Program-made: the position numbers and the translations under genes
Assembly: GCF_003939025.1 (NCBI RefSeq)
Contig: NZ_RQIH01000003.1
Span: 310,001-374,000 of the forward strand
Direction: 5' to 3'
DNA: 64,000 nt
Origin: Rhizobium sophoriradicis
GTDB taxonomy: Bacteria; Pseudomonadota; Alphaproteobacteria; Rhizobiales; Rhizobiaceae
Notes under the pieces: model-generated
What the model saw: the letters and a program-made list of their open reading frames with translations, nothing else
Told to the model about the DNA's origin: nothing
Databases searched by the model: none
Shown: positions 17,107 through 26,068 of the stretch, one piece after another
Layout of the letters: each line of letters begins with the position of its first letter
Position numbering within the stretch: position 1 is the first letter of the stretch

Positions 17107-18171
17107 CTACTTCCCCTCCTGCAACGAAAACACCAGCGTCGCCCTCGTCCCGTCATGACCGGGATCATAGGCGAAATCCGATTTCAAGCTTGCAGCCATG
17201 GCAGTCAAAATACGCGTACCGAGCCCCGTTCCCCTTGCCGGGCTCTCCGGATCGAACCCGGCACCGTCATCCTCGACGATAACCTTCAGCACCTCTTCCA
17301 TCTGGTCGACGCTGACGCGGATCTCGCCTGTCACGCTGTCCGGATAGGCATATTTGAAGGCATTGGTGACGAGTTCGCTGACGATCAGCCCGAGCGTGAT
17401 AACCTTGTCGGTTGCCAGATTGACGGGTGCGGCAGTCAGCATGATACGGTGCGGCCGCTTGTCGTCACGCATAGACGCTTCGAGTTCGGTCAGCAGGCTG
17501 TTCAGATATTCATCAAGCTGCACCGATCCGACCTGCCGGTTTGTATAAAGCCGACGGTGCACGCTGGCGATGGCATTGATGCGCATCTGCGTTTCGTGCA
17601 GCGCGTCGATCGCCACCTGGTCCTTGGTCATCGAGGATTGCATGCGGATTAGTGCGCCGACCAGCCCGAGGCTGTTGGCAATGCGGTGATTGACCTCGGC
17701 AAGCAGCATCTCGGCAAGATCGCGCTGCTGGCGGATCACCTCCTGCGCCTGCGCCGTCTCGCGGCGAAAACGCGCCCGCTCCAATGCCTGTTCGAGAGCA
17801 GCCGCGAGCAGATCGAAATAATCGGCCGAAATCCCCTTCAGTACGTAGTCGTCGGCACCCGCCTTCAGCGCCGCGACCGCGATGCTGGTATCGTCCGAAC
17901 CCGTCGCATAGATGACCGGCGGATGATCCGGCATCGCCGTGATGCAGGGTAGAATGTCGAGGCCGGTTTCGTCGGCCAGCACATGATCGAGCACGACGGC
18001 ATCGATTCCGCCTTCGCCGAGTCTCGCCAGACCGGCAGCGCCGTTCTTAGCCCACTCGACCGAAAAGCCGCGCCGAAGCAGGTTTTTCTGCATCAGCAAT
18101 GCCAGCCCTTCGTCATCGTCGATATAGAGGATGTGGATCAGGACATCCGCATCGCCGCTAGAATTGCTCAT
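17107..18171 (-). CDS. receiver-histidine kinase hybrid (HWE/HisKA_2 type)
   Basis: 354 residues from ATG 18171. Receiver domain first (LYIDDDEG; phosphoacceptor in VVLDHVLADE), then a coiled linker, the phosphorylated-His helix AEVNHRIANSLGLV typical of the HisKA_2 family, and a HATPase domain with ELVTNAFKYAYP, VEDDGAGFDP and GTGLGTRI. No membrane segment, so it is a cytosolic kinase driven by its own N-terminal receiver. Such proteins feed the general stress response or phosphorelays in alphaproteobacteria; the partner is not visible here. The frame is open further upstream but has no better start. Confidence 0.9.
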   Translation of the reverse strand: MSNSSGDADVLIHILYIDDDEGLALLMQKNLLRRGFSVEWAKNGAAGLARLGEGGIDAVVLDHVLADETGLDILPCITAMPDHPPVIYATGSDDTSIAVAALKAGADDYVLKGISADYFDLLAAALEQALERARFRRETAQAQEVIRQQRDLAEMLLAEVNHRIANSLGLVGALIRMQSSMTKDQVAIDALHETQMRINAIASVHRRLYTNRQVGSVQLDEYLNSLLTELEASMRDDKRPHRIMLTAAPVNLATDKVITLGLIVSELVTNAFKYAYPDSVTGEIRVSVDQMEEVLKVIVEDDGAGFDPESPARGTGLGTRILTAMAASLKSDFAYDPGHDGTRATLVFSLQEGK

Positions 18172-18360
18172 TCCGTCTCCCGGCGTTCTCCCGCAGCGAC
18201 GACGGACCGCAAGCGTCCGACTCGTCCGCATGGCAATGTCGTATTGCATCGATCGCCCGAGGTAAACAGCCGTTATCCCTCGCTCTTGTCGCAGGCTGCG
18301 CACAAGGACGATATTGGAAAACCGGCATCGACAGCGGCTTGATAAGCTCCGTCGGCAGGG

Positions 18361-19806
18361 TTAGTTTTTCCGGAATTTCCGATGACCCGAAACTTCCGCT
18401 CCCGCCTCCGCCGGCAATTGCATGAAGCGCAGCGACGAGACGACCCCGATCGCTCCGACCAAGACGAAGGCCCAGCGGAAGTCGGCAAGAACGGGCGTCT
18501 CGGCGCCTCTGAGAGCCGCCGCGATGTTGAGCACGGCGGCCGCCACGGCCACGCCGAGCAGCATCGACACCTGCTGCAGCATGCTCGACAGCGTCGAGGC
18601 CGAGCTTCGCTGCGCCGGGCCGATATCGGCGAAAGCCAGCGTGTTCAGCGCGGTGAATTCCATCGACCGCGACAGGCCGGCAAGAAAAAGCAGCGCATGG
18701 ATCAAAAACTGCGGCGTGTCAGGCGTCAGAAACCCGCAGGCGACGATCGAAAACGCCGCGATTAGCCCATTCAGCACAAGCACCGTGCGGAAACCGAACA
18801 AGCGCAGGAGCGGCGTCGTCACCGTCTTCATGCCGAGATTGCCGAGGAAATAGACGAGCAGATAAGTGCCGGCGGCAATTGAACTCAGCCCGAAACCGAG
18901 CTGGAACAATAGCGGCAGCAGGAACGGCGTCGCATTGACGGCGACCCTGCAGGCCGTGCCCGCCGACAGCGTCGACATCGAGAAGGTCTGTACGCGGAAG
19001 GCCGAAAGGTCGAGAAGCGGATTGTCGACTGCGAGGAAATGCCGCGTCGCCATGACGGAGAGCACGATGCCGGCTGCGAGCATGGATATGACCGGCAGGA
19101 GCCCGCCTTCCCATTTGACCGAGAGTTCCAGGGCGGCGAGCAGGAAGGTGAGCCCTACCGCACTAAGCACGAAGCCAACGAGATCGAGACGGCCGGTGTC
19201 GGCTTCGCGCTGCTCCGGCACGAAGCGCAGCACCAGTCCCATGCCGAGAATACCGATCGGGATATTGATGAGAAAATTCCAGTGCCAGCTGGCATAGGTG
19301 GTGATGAAACTCCCGAGCACGGGGCCGATCACCGGCGCGGTCAGCGCCGGCCAGGTGATCAGCGCAATCGCCTGGACGAGTTCGGACTTGCGGGCGTTCT
19401 TCAGCACGATGATGCGCCCGACCGGCGTCATCAGCGCGCTGCCCGCCCCCTGGACGGCGCGCCACAGCACGAATTCCATAAGGCTGCCGGACAGCCCGCA
19501 GAACAGCGAGGCGCCGGTGAAGACGCCGATCGACATCAGGAAGACACGGCGCGCACCGAAGCGATCGCCGAGCCAGCCCGACAGCGGAATGAAGGCCGCC
19601 ATCGTCAGCATATAGACGGTGATGCCGATGCTCATCGACACCGGCTGCACGCCGAAGCTTGCCGCCATCTGCGGCAACGAGGTGGCAACGATCGTACCGT
19701 CGAGAATCTGCATGAAGAAGGAGACGGCAACGACCAGCGCCACGATCTTCGCCTGGCGGCCGCTTGCCGCCTCTTGCCGGTTCTCGCTTGTCTCTGCCGT
19801 GGTCAT
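18361..19806 (-). CDS. DHA2 family MFS multidrug exporter
   Basis: 481 residues and about 14 hydrophobic helices. It has the DHA2 motif C neighbourhood DGTIVATSLPQMA in helix 1 and the loop LGDRFGARRVF. This is the EmrB/QacA-like drug:H+ antiport family. No emrA-type adaptor gene is adjacent, so it probably works alone in the inner membrane. ATG 19806 was chosen over a GTG at 19815 in the same frame. Confidence 0.88.
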   Translation of the reverse strand: MTTAETSENRQEAASGRQAKIVALVVAVSFFMQILDGTIVATSLPQMAASFGVQPVSMSIGITVYMLTMAAFIPLSGWLGDRFGARRVFLMSIGVFTGASLFCGLSGSLMEFVLWRAVQGAGSALMTPVGRIIVLKNARKSELVQAIALITWPALTAPVIGPVLGSFITTYASWHWNFLINIPIGILGMGLVLRFVPEQREADTGRLDLVGFVLSAVGLTFLLAALELSVKWEGGLLPVISMLAAGIVLSVMATRHFLAVDNPLLDLSAFRVQTFSMSTLSAGTACRVAVNATPFLLPLLFQLGFGLSSIAAGTYLLVYFLGNLGMKTVTTPLLRLFGFRTVLVLNGLIAAFSIVACGFLTPDTPQFLIHALLFLAGLSRSMEFTALNTLAFADIGPAQRSSASTLSSMLQQVSMLLGVAVAAAVLNIAAALRGAETPVLADFRWAFVLVGAIGVVSSLRFMQLPAEAGAEVSGHRKFRKN

Positions 19807-19986
19807 CGATCTCACAATGCGAATTGTCGGCGCGGCGGGAAACTGGAAGGAGCCGATCGGAGGATCTGCCGCGGGAAGCGCGCGAACGACGCCGCGCGTT
19901 GGCTGAATACGCCCGTTGCATCAGGCCGGAAAGGCTAAATCTTGCAGTGGGACAGAATATTCCCGATACGGCCGGCGGTCGGCCCA

Positions 19987-20012
19987 AAGAAAAAGCCCCG
20001 CCGAAGCGAGGC
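19987..20012 (-). terminator. orphan Rho-independent terminator (possible sRNA 3' end)
   Basis: On the minus strand GCCTCGC-TTCG-GCGGGGC (19995-20012, one G-T wobble) with a tetraloop is followed by TTTTCTTT. No coding gene lies upstream of it on that strand: the next 320 bases up to the binding-protein gene have no recognisable minus-strand gene. It could end a small RNA of roughly 100-200 nucleotides. The rest of the 19807-20335 gap contains only the operator-like repeats listed next. Confidence 0.6.
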
Positions 20013-20205
20013 CAAGTTTGAACCCTCCCGGGAAAACAGGAGCGGCGTCGACTCCATATCCTGCGGCCCATATCGCCGCGAGGCCAGATTTCGTCCCATT
20101 GGTACGCCTGCCGCAGAAATTTCCCGGATTTTCGGAAATAGAGGGCCGGACCCGCTGCCGCCGACCGACGCGGCGCGTGCGCTGCAGCGACGATTGTGCC
20201 TTGCA

Positions 20206-20247
20206 ATGTTTATAAAAATGCGTATCACTAAACATATTGCTAAACAT
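20206..20247. promoter_or_regulatory. operator-like repeats before the ABC/dha operon
   Basis: ATGTTTA (20206-20212) is the reverse complement of TAAACAT, which occurs twice downstream (20229-20235 and 20241-20247, 12 bases apart). The cluster lies about 90-130 bases before the binding-protein start. It could be the binding site of the operon's regulator; which protein binds it is unknown. Confidence 0.5.
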
Positions 20248-20335
20248 GATGATTGAGGAGTTCATGTGAGCATTCTCTAAAACGGGTGAACATGCGACGC
20301 CGGCGGGGAGCCGGCATTGGTTCTGGGAGGAACTT

Positions 20336-21661
20336 ATGCAGAAAACATCGAAAGCCCTTCTTGGGCTGTCCGCGGCATTCGTCATGTCGTCGGCATTGCC
20401 CAATCTCGCCAAAGCCGATGAACTGACGCTGTGCTGGGCCGCCTGGGACCCCGCCAATGCGCTGGTCGAGCTGTCGAAGGACTTCACCGCCAAGACTGGC
20501 ACGCAGATGAAGTTCGAATTCGTTCCCTGGACGAGTTATGCCGACCGCTTCCTCAACGAGCTGAATTCCCATGGCAAGCTCTGCGACCTCATTATTGGCG
20601 ACAGCCAGTGGATCGGCGGCTCGGCCGAGAACGGCCACTACGTCAAGCTCAACGACTTCTTCGGCAAGGAAGGCATCAAGATGGATGACTTCGTGCCGGC
20701 GACGGTCGTCGGCTACTCGGAATGGCCGAAGAACACGCCGAACTACTGGGCGCTGCCCGCCATGGGCGATGTCGTCGGCTGGACCTACCGCAAGGACTGG
20801 TTCGAGAAGCCGGAACTGCAGAAGGAATTCAAAGCGAAATACGGCCACGATCTCGCAGCCCCGAAGACCTACGACGAACTGAAGCAGATCGCCGAGTTCT
20901 TCCAGAAGCGCGAGATCGACGGCAAGACCGTCTACGGCGCCTCGATCTATACCGAGCGCGGTTCCGAAGGCATCACCATGGGCGTAACCAACGTGCTTTA
21001 CGACTGGGGCTTCCAGTACGACAACCCGAAGAAGCCTTACGATATGGAGGGCTTCGTCAACTCGGCCGACGCGGTCAAGGGTCTCGAATTCTACAAGTCG
21101 CTCTATGATTGCTGCACTCCGCCCGGCAGCTCCAACGTCTATATGGTCGAATCCGCCGACGCCTTCAAATCCGGCCAAGTCGCGATGCAGATGAACTTCG
21201 CCTTCACCTGGCCCGGCCTCTACAAGGACGAGAAGGTCGGCGGCGACAGGATCGGCTTCTTCCCCAATCCTGCTGAAAAGGCGCATTTCGCCCAGCTCGG
21301 CGGCCAGGGCATTTCTGTGGTGTCCTACTCCGACAAGCGCGACGCCGCCCTGCAATACATCAAGTGGTTCGCACAGCCCGAAGTGCAGGCCAAATGGTGG
21401 GAGCTCGGCGGGTTCTCCTGCCTGAACTCCGTCGTCAACGCGCCGGATTTTACCAAGAGCCAGCCCTATGCCCAGGCCTTCCTGGACTCGATGGCGATCG
21501 TCAAGGACTTCTGGGCCGAGCCGAGCTACGCCTCGCTGCTACAGGCCATGCAGAAGCGCGTCCATAACTACGTGGTCGCCGGCAACGGCACCGCCAAGGA
21601 AGCGCTCGACGGCCTGGTGAAGGACTGGAGCGACGTCTTCAAGGACGACGGCAAGATCTAG
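20336..21661 (+). CDS. ABC transporter periplasmic solute-binding protein
   Basis: 441 residues. A signal peptide (MQKTSKALLGLSAAFVMSS..., cleavage after AKA near residue 28) precedes a family 1 (MalE/UgpB-like) binding fold. GGAGGA lies seven bases before the ATG. It is the first gene of a 12-gene run that continues with two permeases, a small membrane protein, two ATPases and dihydroxyacetone kinases. The genes downstream suggest a triose, polyol or other substrate that yields dihydroxyacetone; the ligand cannot be read from the sequence. Confidence 0.9.
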   Translation: MQKTSKALLGLSAAFVMSSALPNLAKADELTLCWAAWDPANALVELSKDFTAKTGTQMKFEFVPWTSYADRFLNELNSHGKLCDLIIGDSQWIGGSAENGHYVKLNDFFGKEGIKMDDFVPATVVGYSEWPKNTPNYWALPAMGDVVGWTYRKDWFEKPELQKEFKAKYGHDLAAPKTYDELKQIAEFFQKREIDGKTVYGASIYTERGSEGITMGVTNVLYDWGFQYDNPKKPYDMEGFVNSADAVKGLEFYKSLYDCCTPPGSSNVYMVESADAFKSGQVAMQMNFAFTWPGLYKDEKVGGDRIGFFPNPAEKAHFAQLGGQGISVVSYSDKRDAALQYIKWFAQPEVQAKWWELGGFSCLNSVVNAPDFTKSQPYAQAFLDSMAIVKDFWAEPSYASLLQAMQKRVHNYVVAGNGTAKEALDGLVKDWSDVFKDDGKI

Positions 21662-21694
21662 TGCCGGACGACGCGACAGTCGGCATCCTTCTGC

Positions 21695-21718
21695 GCGCCA
21701 TCCTGACTAGGATGGCGC
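21695..21718 (+). promoter_or_regulatory. intercistronic stem-loop after the binding-protein gene
   Basis: A perfect 10-base stem (GCGCCATCCT and its complement) with a 4-base GACT loop and no T-run. Such hairpins after binding-protein genes usually protect the upstream mRNA or dampen read-through, giving more binding protein than permease. Confidence 0.65.
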
Positions 21719-21779
21719 CCGGATCGGCAGACGAGCCGGGCCGCCAGATCTTCCGTATCCCTATAGACCGGGTGAAAAA

Positions 21780-22748
21780 TTGACCATTTCCCATTCCTCC
21801 ATTGTCGAGAAGGCGGCCGATGCGACAGCAAGGGCAACGCCGGTCTCGGTCGCCAGGCGCGTTCGCGGCCTCTCCGACAGGGCGATCGCCTGGCTGTTCA
21901 TTGCGCCGGCCATCACCTTGCTGTTGGCGATCAATATCTTCCCGCTGCTTTGGGCGGTCTATCTCTCCTTCACCAATTACCGCGCCAACCGGCCCAATGC
22001 GCCGGTCCAGGGCGTCGGCCTTGGAAACTACGAACGCGTTCTCAACGATCCCGATATCTGGCAGGCGATGCAGACCACTGCGCATTTCGTCTTCTGGACG
22101 ATCGTGCTGCAGACGGTGATCGGCTTTACACTCGCATATCTCATCGACCGCAAGTTCCGCGGCCATGCCTTCTGGACGACGATCATCCTGATCCCGATGA
22201 TGCTGTCGCCCGCCGTGGTCGGCAATTTCTGGCGCTTTCTCTACGAGCCGCAGATCGGGCTCTTCGCCTATGCCGTCTCGCTGGTATCAGGCGTTCCGAC
22301 CTCAGATATCCAGATGCTCGGCAACGTCACACTGGCGCCCTGGGCAATCATCATCGTCGATACCTGGATGTGGACGCCCTATGTGATGCTGATCTGCCTC
22401 GCCGGCCTGCGCTCGATCCCCGACTATATCTACGAGGCGGCAGAGGTCGACCATGCCTCGCCATGGCGCCAATTCTGGTCGATCACGGTGCCGATGGCCC
22501 TGCCCTTCATCATGCTCGCCGTGCTCTTCCGCGGCATCGAGAATTTCAAGATGTTCGACATGGTGACGCTGCTCACCGGCGGCGGGCCGGGTTCGGTCAC
22601 CGAGGTAGCCTCGATCACGCTGAAGCGCGCCGCCTTTGAAAGCTGGGCGACCGGCCGGGCTTCGGCCTTCGCCATCGTCCTCTTCGTCGCGGTGTTCGGC
22701 CTCGCCAACATCTATGTCAAGGCATTGAACAAGGTGAAGCAACGATGA
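21780..22748 (+). CDS. ABC transporter permease 1
   Basis: 322 residues, six membrane helices, MalF/UgpA-type. The EAA loop is readable as YIYEAAEVDHASPWRQFWSI (EAA...G-like, with His in place of the usual Gly region). The start is a TTG at 21780 with a GGGTG site before it; there is no ATG in frame nearby. The stop overlaps the next start in ATGA. Confidence 0.9.
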   Translation: MTISHSSIVEKAADATARATPVSVARRVRGLSDRAIAWLFIAPAITLLLAINIFPLLWAVYLSFTNYRANRPNAPVQGVGLGNYERVLNDPDIWQAMQTTAHFVFWTIVLQTVIGFTLAYLIDRKFRGHAFWTTIILIPMMLSPAVVGNFWRFLYEPQIGLFAYAVSLVSGVPTSDIQMLGNVTLAPWAIIIVDTWMWTPYVMLICLAGLRSIPDYIYEAAEVDHASPWRQFWSITVPMALPFIMLAVLFRGIENFKMFDMVTLLTGGGPGSVTEVASITLKRAAFESWATGRASAFAIVLFVAVFGLANIYVKALNKVKQR

Positions 22749-23698
22749 GCGCCGCCAACTCCGCCCATTCGGTCGTCGTACCGAGCCTGTCCAGCAAACG
22801 CATCGCCGGGACGATCGTCGTGCTCTACGCGCTGATCACCCTCATCCCGCTCGTCTGGATCTTCCTGACCAGCATCAAGTCGCCGCCGGATTCGATCAGC
22901 TATCCTCCGAAGATCGTCTTCACGCCGTCTCTCGAAGGCTATTGCAACCTGTTCACGACGCGCACCCGGCAGACCCCTGACTATATCGCTTCGCTGCCGG
23001 CTCCGGTCGGCGCCTGTGATGAGGTGACGCGCAAGCGCAACATGGTTATCGCCGGTCCGTCGAATTTCTTGCCGCGCTTCGTCAATTCGCTGGTGATCGC
23101 CTTCGGCTCCACCTTCCTCGCAGTCTTCCTCGGCACGCTCGCCGCCTATGGCTTCTCCCGCTTCAAGATCCCGCTCGCCGACGACCTGCTGTTCTTCATC
23201 CTGTCGACGCGAATGATGCCGCCGATCGCCGTCGCCATCCCGGTCTACCTGATGTACCGCGAGCTCGGCCTGTCGGACACGGCCCTGGGCATGATCCTGC
23301 TCTACACTGCCGTCAACGTCTCGCTCGCCGTCTGGCTGCTCAAAGGCTTCATCGACGAGATCCCGCGCGAATACGAGGAAGCGGCCATGATCGACGGCTA
23401 TACCAGGCTGCAGGCCTTCCGCAAGGTCGTGCTGCCGCAGGCAACCACCGGCATCGCAGCGACCGCGATCTTCTGCCTCATCTTTGCCTGGAACGAATAT
23501 GCCTTCGCCGCCCTGCTGACCTCGGGCGAGGCCCAGACCGCACCGCCCTTCATCCCGACGATCATCGGCGAAGGCGGGCAGGACTGGCCGGCCGTTGCCG
23601 CCGGCACGACGATCTTCCTGATCCCGATCCTCGTCTTCACCATTTTATTGCGCAGGCAGCTGCTGCGCGGCATCACCTTCGGAGCCGTCCGCAAATGA
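22745..23698 (+). CDS. ABC transporter permease 2
   Basis: 317 residues, MalG/UgpE-type, six helices, with EAA loop REYEEAAMIDGYTRLQAF. A roughly 60-residue periplasmic insert follows the first helix (FTTRTRQTPDYIASLPAP and on). Such inserts are seen in rhizobial polyol transporters. It overlaps both neighbours by four bases (ATGA), so translation is coupled. Confidence 0.9.
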   Translation: MSAANSAHSVVVPSLSSKRIAGTIVVLYALITLIPLVWIFLTSIKSPPDSISYPPKIVFTPSLEGYCNLFTTRTRQTPDYIASLPAPVGACDEVTRKRNMVIAGPSNFLPRFVNSLVIAFGSTFLAVFLGTLAAYGFSRFKIPLADDLLFFILSTRMMPPIAVAIPVYLMYRELGLSDTALGMILLYTAVNVSLAVWLLKGFIDEIPREYEEAAMIDGYTRLQAFRKVVLPQATTGIAATAIFCLIFAWNEYAFAALLTSGEAQTAPPFIPTIIGEGGQDWPAVAAGTTIFLIPILVFTILLRRQLLRGITFGAVRK

Positions 23699-23913
23699 GC
23701 CACCTGATCGAAACACGCACCCGCACCCCTGCCCGCCCGAAACGGTCATTCTTTCTGCGCCGCCGCCCGATGGAAAACATCGCAACCGTGCTGATCGGGC
23801 TCGGTTTCCTGATGCTGTTCCAGCCCTTCCTGCTGGTGCTCTACACCTATTCGCTGGTGACCCTGCTCTTGGGTACCGTGATGTTCATCATCGTTTCGAA
23901 GTTCCCGGAGTGA
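23695..23913 (+). CDS. 72-residue membrane protein of the ABC operon
   Basis: 72 residues: a basic N-terminus (TRTRTPARPKRSFFLRRRP) and two closely spaced hydrophobic helices (about residues 28-48 and 50-67). It starts in the ATGA overlap of the second permease and ends three bases before the first ATPase, so it is a true operon member. The glycerol ABC operon of Rhizobium leguminosarum also has a small membrane protein (GlpU) and two ATPases; this may be a functional counterpart that helps assembly or stability of the transporter. No family was recognised with certainty. Confidence 0.75.
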   Translation: MSHLIETRTRTPARPKRSFFLRRRPMENIATVLIGLGFLMLFQPFLLVLYTYSLVTLLLGTVMFIIVSKFPE

Positions 23914-23916
23914 ACC

Positions 23917-25014
23917 ATGGCGGACATCCGTATTGAAAATCTCCGCAAGGAATTCGGCAGCTTCGTCGCCGTTCAGGATTCGAGCTTCACCGTCCATGAC
24001 GGCGAGTTCCTGGCGCTGCTCGGGCCTTCCGGCTGCGGCAAGACGACGACGCTTCGTATGATCGCGGGGCTCGAACTGCCGACAAGCGGCAGGATCTATC
24101 TCGATGGCGAGGACGTCACCTTCAACCGCGCCAGCGCCCGCGACATCGCCTTCGTCTTCCAGCTCTTTGCGCTCTACCCGCATATGAACGTGCGCAAAAA
24201 TATCGGCTTCCCGCTGCTGTCGCAGGGCATGCCCAAAGCCGAGATCCGTCAGCGAGTCGAAGAGACGGCCCGCCTGCTGCAGATCGACCATATCCTCGAT
24301 CGTTCGGTCTCAGGGCTTGCGGGCGGCGATCGGCAGCGCGTAGCGCTCGGCCGCGCTATCGTCCGCCGGCCGAAATGCTTCCTGATGGATGAGCCGCTCG
24401 GCACGCTTGACGCCGAGTTCCGGGAGATCATGGTTCACGAGCTGCGCGAACTGCACAACCGCATCCACGCCACCACCGTCTACGTCACACACGACCAGCA
24501 CGAGGCAATGGCGATGGCCGATAAGATCGCCGTGATGAACCATGGCGTCATCGAGCAGTTCGGCACGCCGCAGGAAATCTACGCCAAGCCGGCTACGATG
24601 TATGTCGCCGATTTCATCGGTTCGCCGCCGATGAACTTCATGCGCTTCATCTCGGGCCTGAAAAGCGGTGACCGCTCCATCCTGCTCGACGGCGTCGATG
24701 TCGCCGTTCCGGAGATCCATCAGGACATGGCCCAAAGCGAGCTGGCGCTCGGCGTGCGGCCGGAGCATATCCGCTTCAGCGACGCCTCGCGGCTGCGCGG
24801 CGCCGTCTACGGCAGCGAATATCTCGGCACCAACCAGGTCGTGGCCGTGGAAACCCAGGGCGGCCTGATCAAGGCCCGCGTTCCCGCCAATCGCAGCTTC
24901 CGGATCGGCGAGACAGTCGGCCTTGAATTCAACCCGGCAAAACTCGCGCTCTTCGACTGCACGTCGGGCCGCGCGGTGCCCTCCCAGCTCTATCAGGAGA
25001 CCCGGAATGGCTGA
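23917..25014 (+). CDS. ABC transporter ATPase A (atypical signature motif)
   Basis: 365 residues, MalK/UgpC-like with a C-terminal OB-type regulatory domain. Walker [11 protein letters not shown]-loop region [14 protein letters not shown], Walker B FLMDEP, H-loop [13 protein letters not shown]. The signature is [14 protein letters not shown] instead of LSGGQ, and the D-loop reads GTLDAEF where SSLDAKL is usual. It overlaps ATPase B by eight bases. The two ATPases probably form a heterodimer with unequal sites. Confidence 0.92.
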   Translation: MADIRIENLRKEFGSFVAVQDSSFTVHDGEFLALLGPSGCGKTTTLRMIAGLELPTSGRIYLDGEDVTFNRASARDIAFVFQLFALYPHMNVRKNIGFPLLSQGMPKAEIRQRVEETARLLQIDHILDRSVSGLAGGDRQRVALGRAIVRRPKCFLMDEPLGTLDAEFREIMVHELRELHNRIHATTVYVTHDQHEAMAMADKIAVMNHGVIEQFGTPQEIYAKPATMYVADFIGSPPMNFMRFISGLKSGDRSILLDGVDVAVPEIHQDMAQSELALGVRPEHIRFSDASRLRGAVYGSEYLGTNQVVAVETQGGLIKARVPANRSFRIGETVGLEFNPAKLALFDCTSGRAVPSQLYQETRNG

Positions 25015-26014
25015 TGTCGTCCTCAGAAACCTCAATAAGCACTTCGGCGATACCCAGGCTCTGTCCGATCTCGATCTGTCGATCCGCGACGGCGAATTCG
25101 TCGTGCTGCTCGGTCCCACAGGCGCCGGCAAGACGACGACCCTGCGGTTGATCGCCGGCCTCGAAAAGCCAGATGGCGGCCGCATCGAGATCGGCGGCCG
25201 CAACGTCGCGGCCGAAGCGCCCGCCGAACGGGATGTCGCCTTCGTCTTCCAGCAATATTCGCTCTATCCGCACATGACGGTTTACGAGAACCTCGCCTTC
25301 CCGCTGAAGGCGCCGGTCCGCAAGCTGAGCGCGGAGGAGATCGACCGGCGCGTGCGAGAGGTCGCGCGCATGGTCAGGATCGACCACAAGCTGGAGAACC
25401 GCTCGACCAGGCTTTCCGGCGGCGAGATGCAGCGTGTCGCTATCGGCCGCGCGCTGGTGCGCCGGCCGGCGATCTATCTGATGGACGAGCCGCTCTCCTC
25501 GCTCGACGCCAAGCTGCGCGCCGAACTGCGCCTGGAGCTGAAGCGCATCCAGAAGGAGCTGGGCTCGACACTGCTCTATGTGACCCACGACCAGGTGGAA
25601 GCCATGACGATGGCTGACCGCATCGGCATCCTCGCCGAGGGCCAGCTGATGCAAGTGGGAACGCCGCGCGAGATCTACGGCAATCCCGCCAACCTGCATG
25701 TCGCCGCCCGCCTCGGCCAACCGCATATCAACTTTCTGCCGGCGGACCTGCTTCCGGGCGGCAAGCCGCCGGCCGGCACGAAGACGGTCGGCGCCCGTAC
25801 CGAGCATCTCGACATCACCGTCGGCAAGGAAGCCAATGCCGAGATCGACTGGATCGAACATCTCGGCGACCAGAACCATCTGCATATCAGGGCGGGCGAT
25901 CACAAGCTCGTTACACTTGCTGATCCATATCTGGCGATCGCGCCGGGCGACCGGATCAGTCTGGCGTTGCGCGATCCCCTTTATTTCGATGCGGCTGGAC
26001 AGCGCCTGTCCTGA
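25007..26014 (+). CDS. ABC transporter ATPase B (canonical)
   Basis: 335 residues from ATG 25007. Walker A GPTGAGKTT, Q-loop FVFQQYSLYPHMTV, signature LSGGEMQRVAIGRA, Walker B YLMDEP, D-loop SSLDAKL, H-loop VTHDQVEAMTMAD, then a shorter TOBE-like C-terminal domain. All catalytic motifs are standard, in contrast to the neighbouring ATPase A. The frame is open further upstream inside gene A, but conserved sequence begins at MADVVLRNL. Confidence 0.93.
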   Translation: MADVVLRNLNKHFGDTQALSDLDLSIRDGEFVVLLGPTGAGKTTTLRLIAGLEKPDGGRIEIGGRNVAAEAPAERDVAFVFQQYSLYPHMTVYENLAFPLKAPVRKLSAEEIDRRVREVARMVRIDHKLENRSTRLSGGEMQRVAIGRALVRRPAIYLMDEPLSSLDAKLRAELRLELKRIQKELGSTLLYVTHDQVEAMTMADRIGILAEGQLMQVGTPREIYGNPANLHVAARLGQPHINFLPADLLPGGKPPAGTKTVGARTEHLDITVGKEANAEIDWIEHLGDQNHLHIRAGDHKLVTLADPYLAIAPGDRISLALRDPLYFDAAGQRLS

Positions 26015-26068
26015 CCGGCAAACAGACGTGACGATGGCATGAAGAAACAAACAGACGGGTCTCAATCG

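Noticed and set aside
20013..20110. Possible tRNA (a GGTTCAAAC-like T-loop on the minus strand)
   Set aside because: The sequence does not fold into acceptor and anticodon arms. Only the terminator is convincing.
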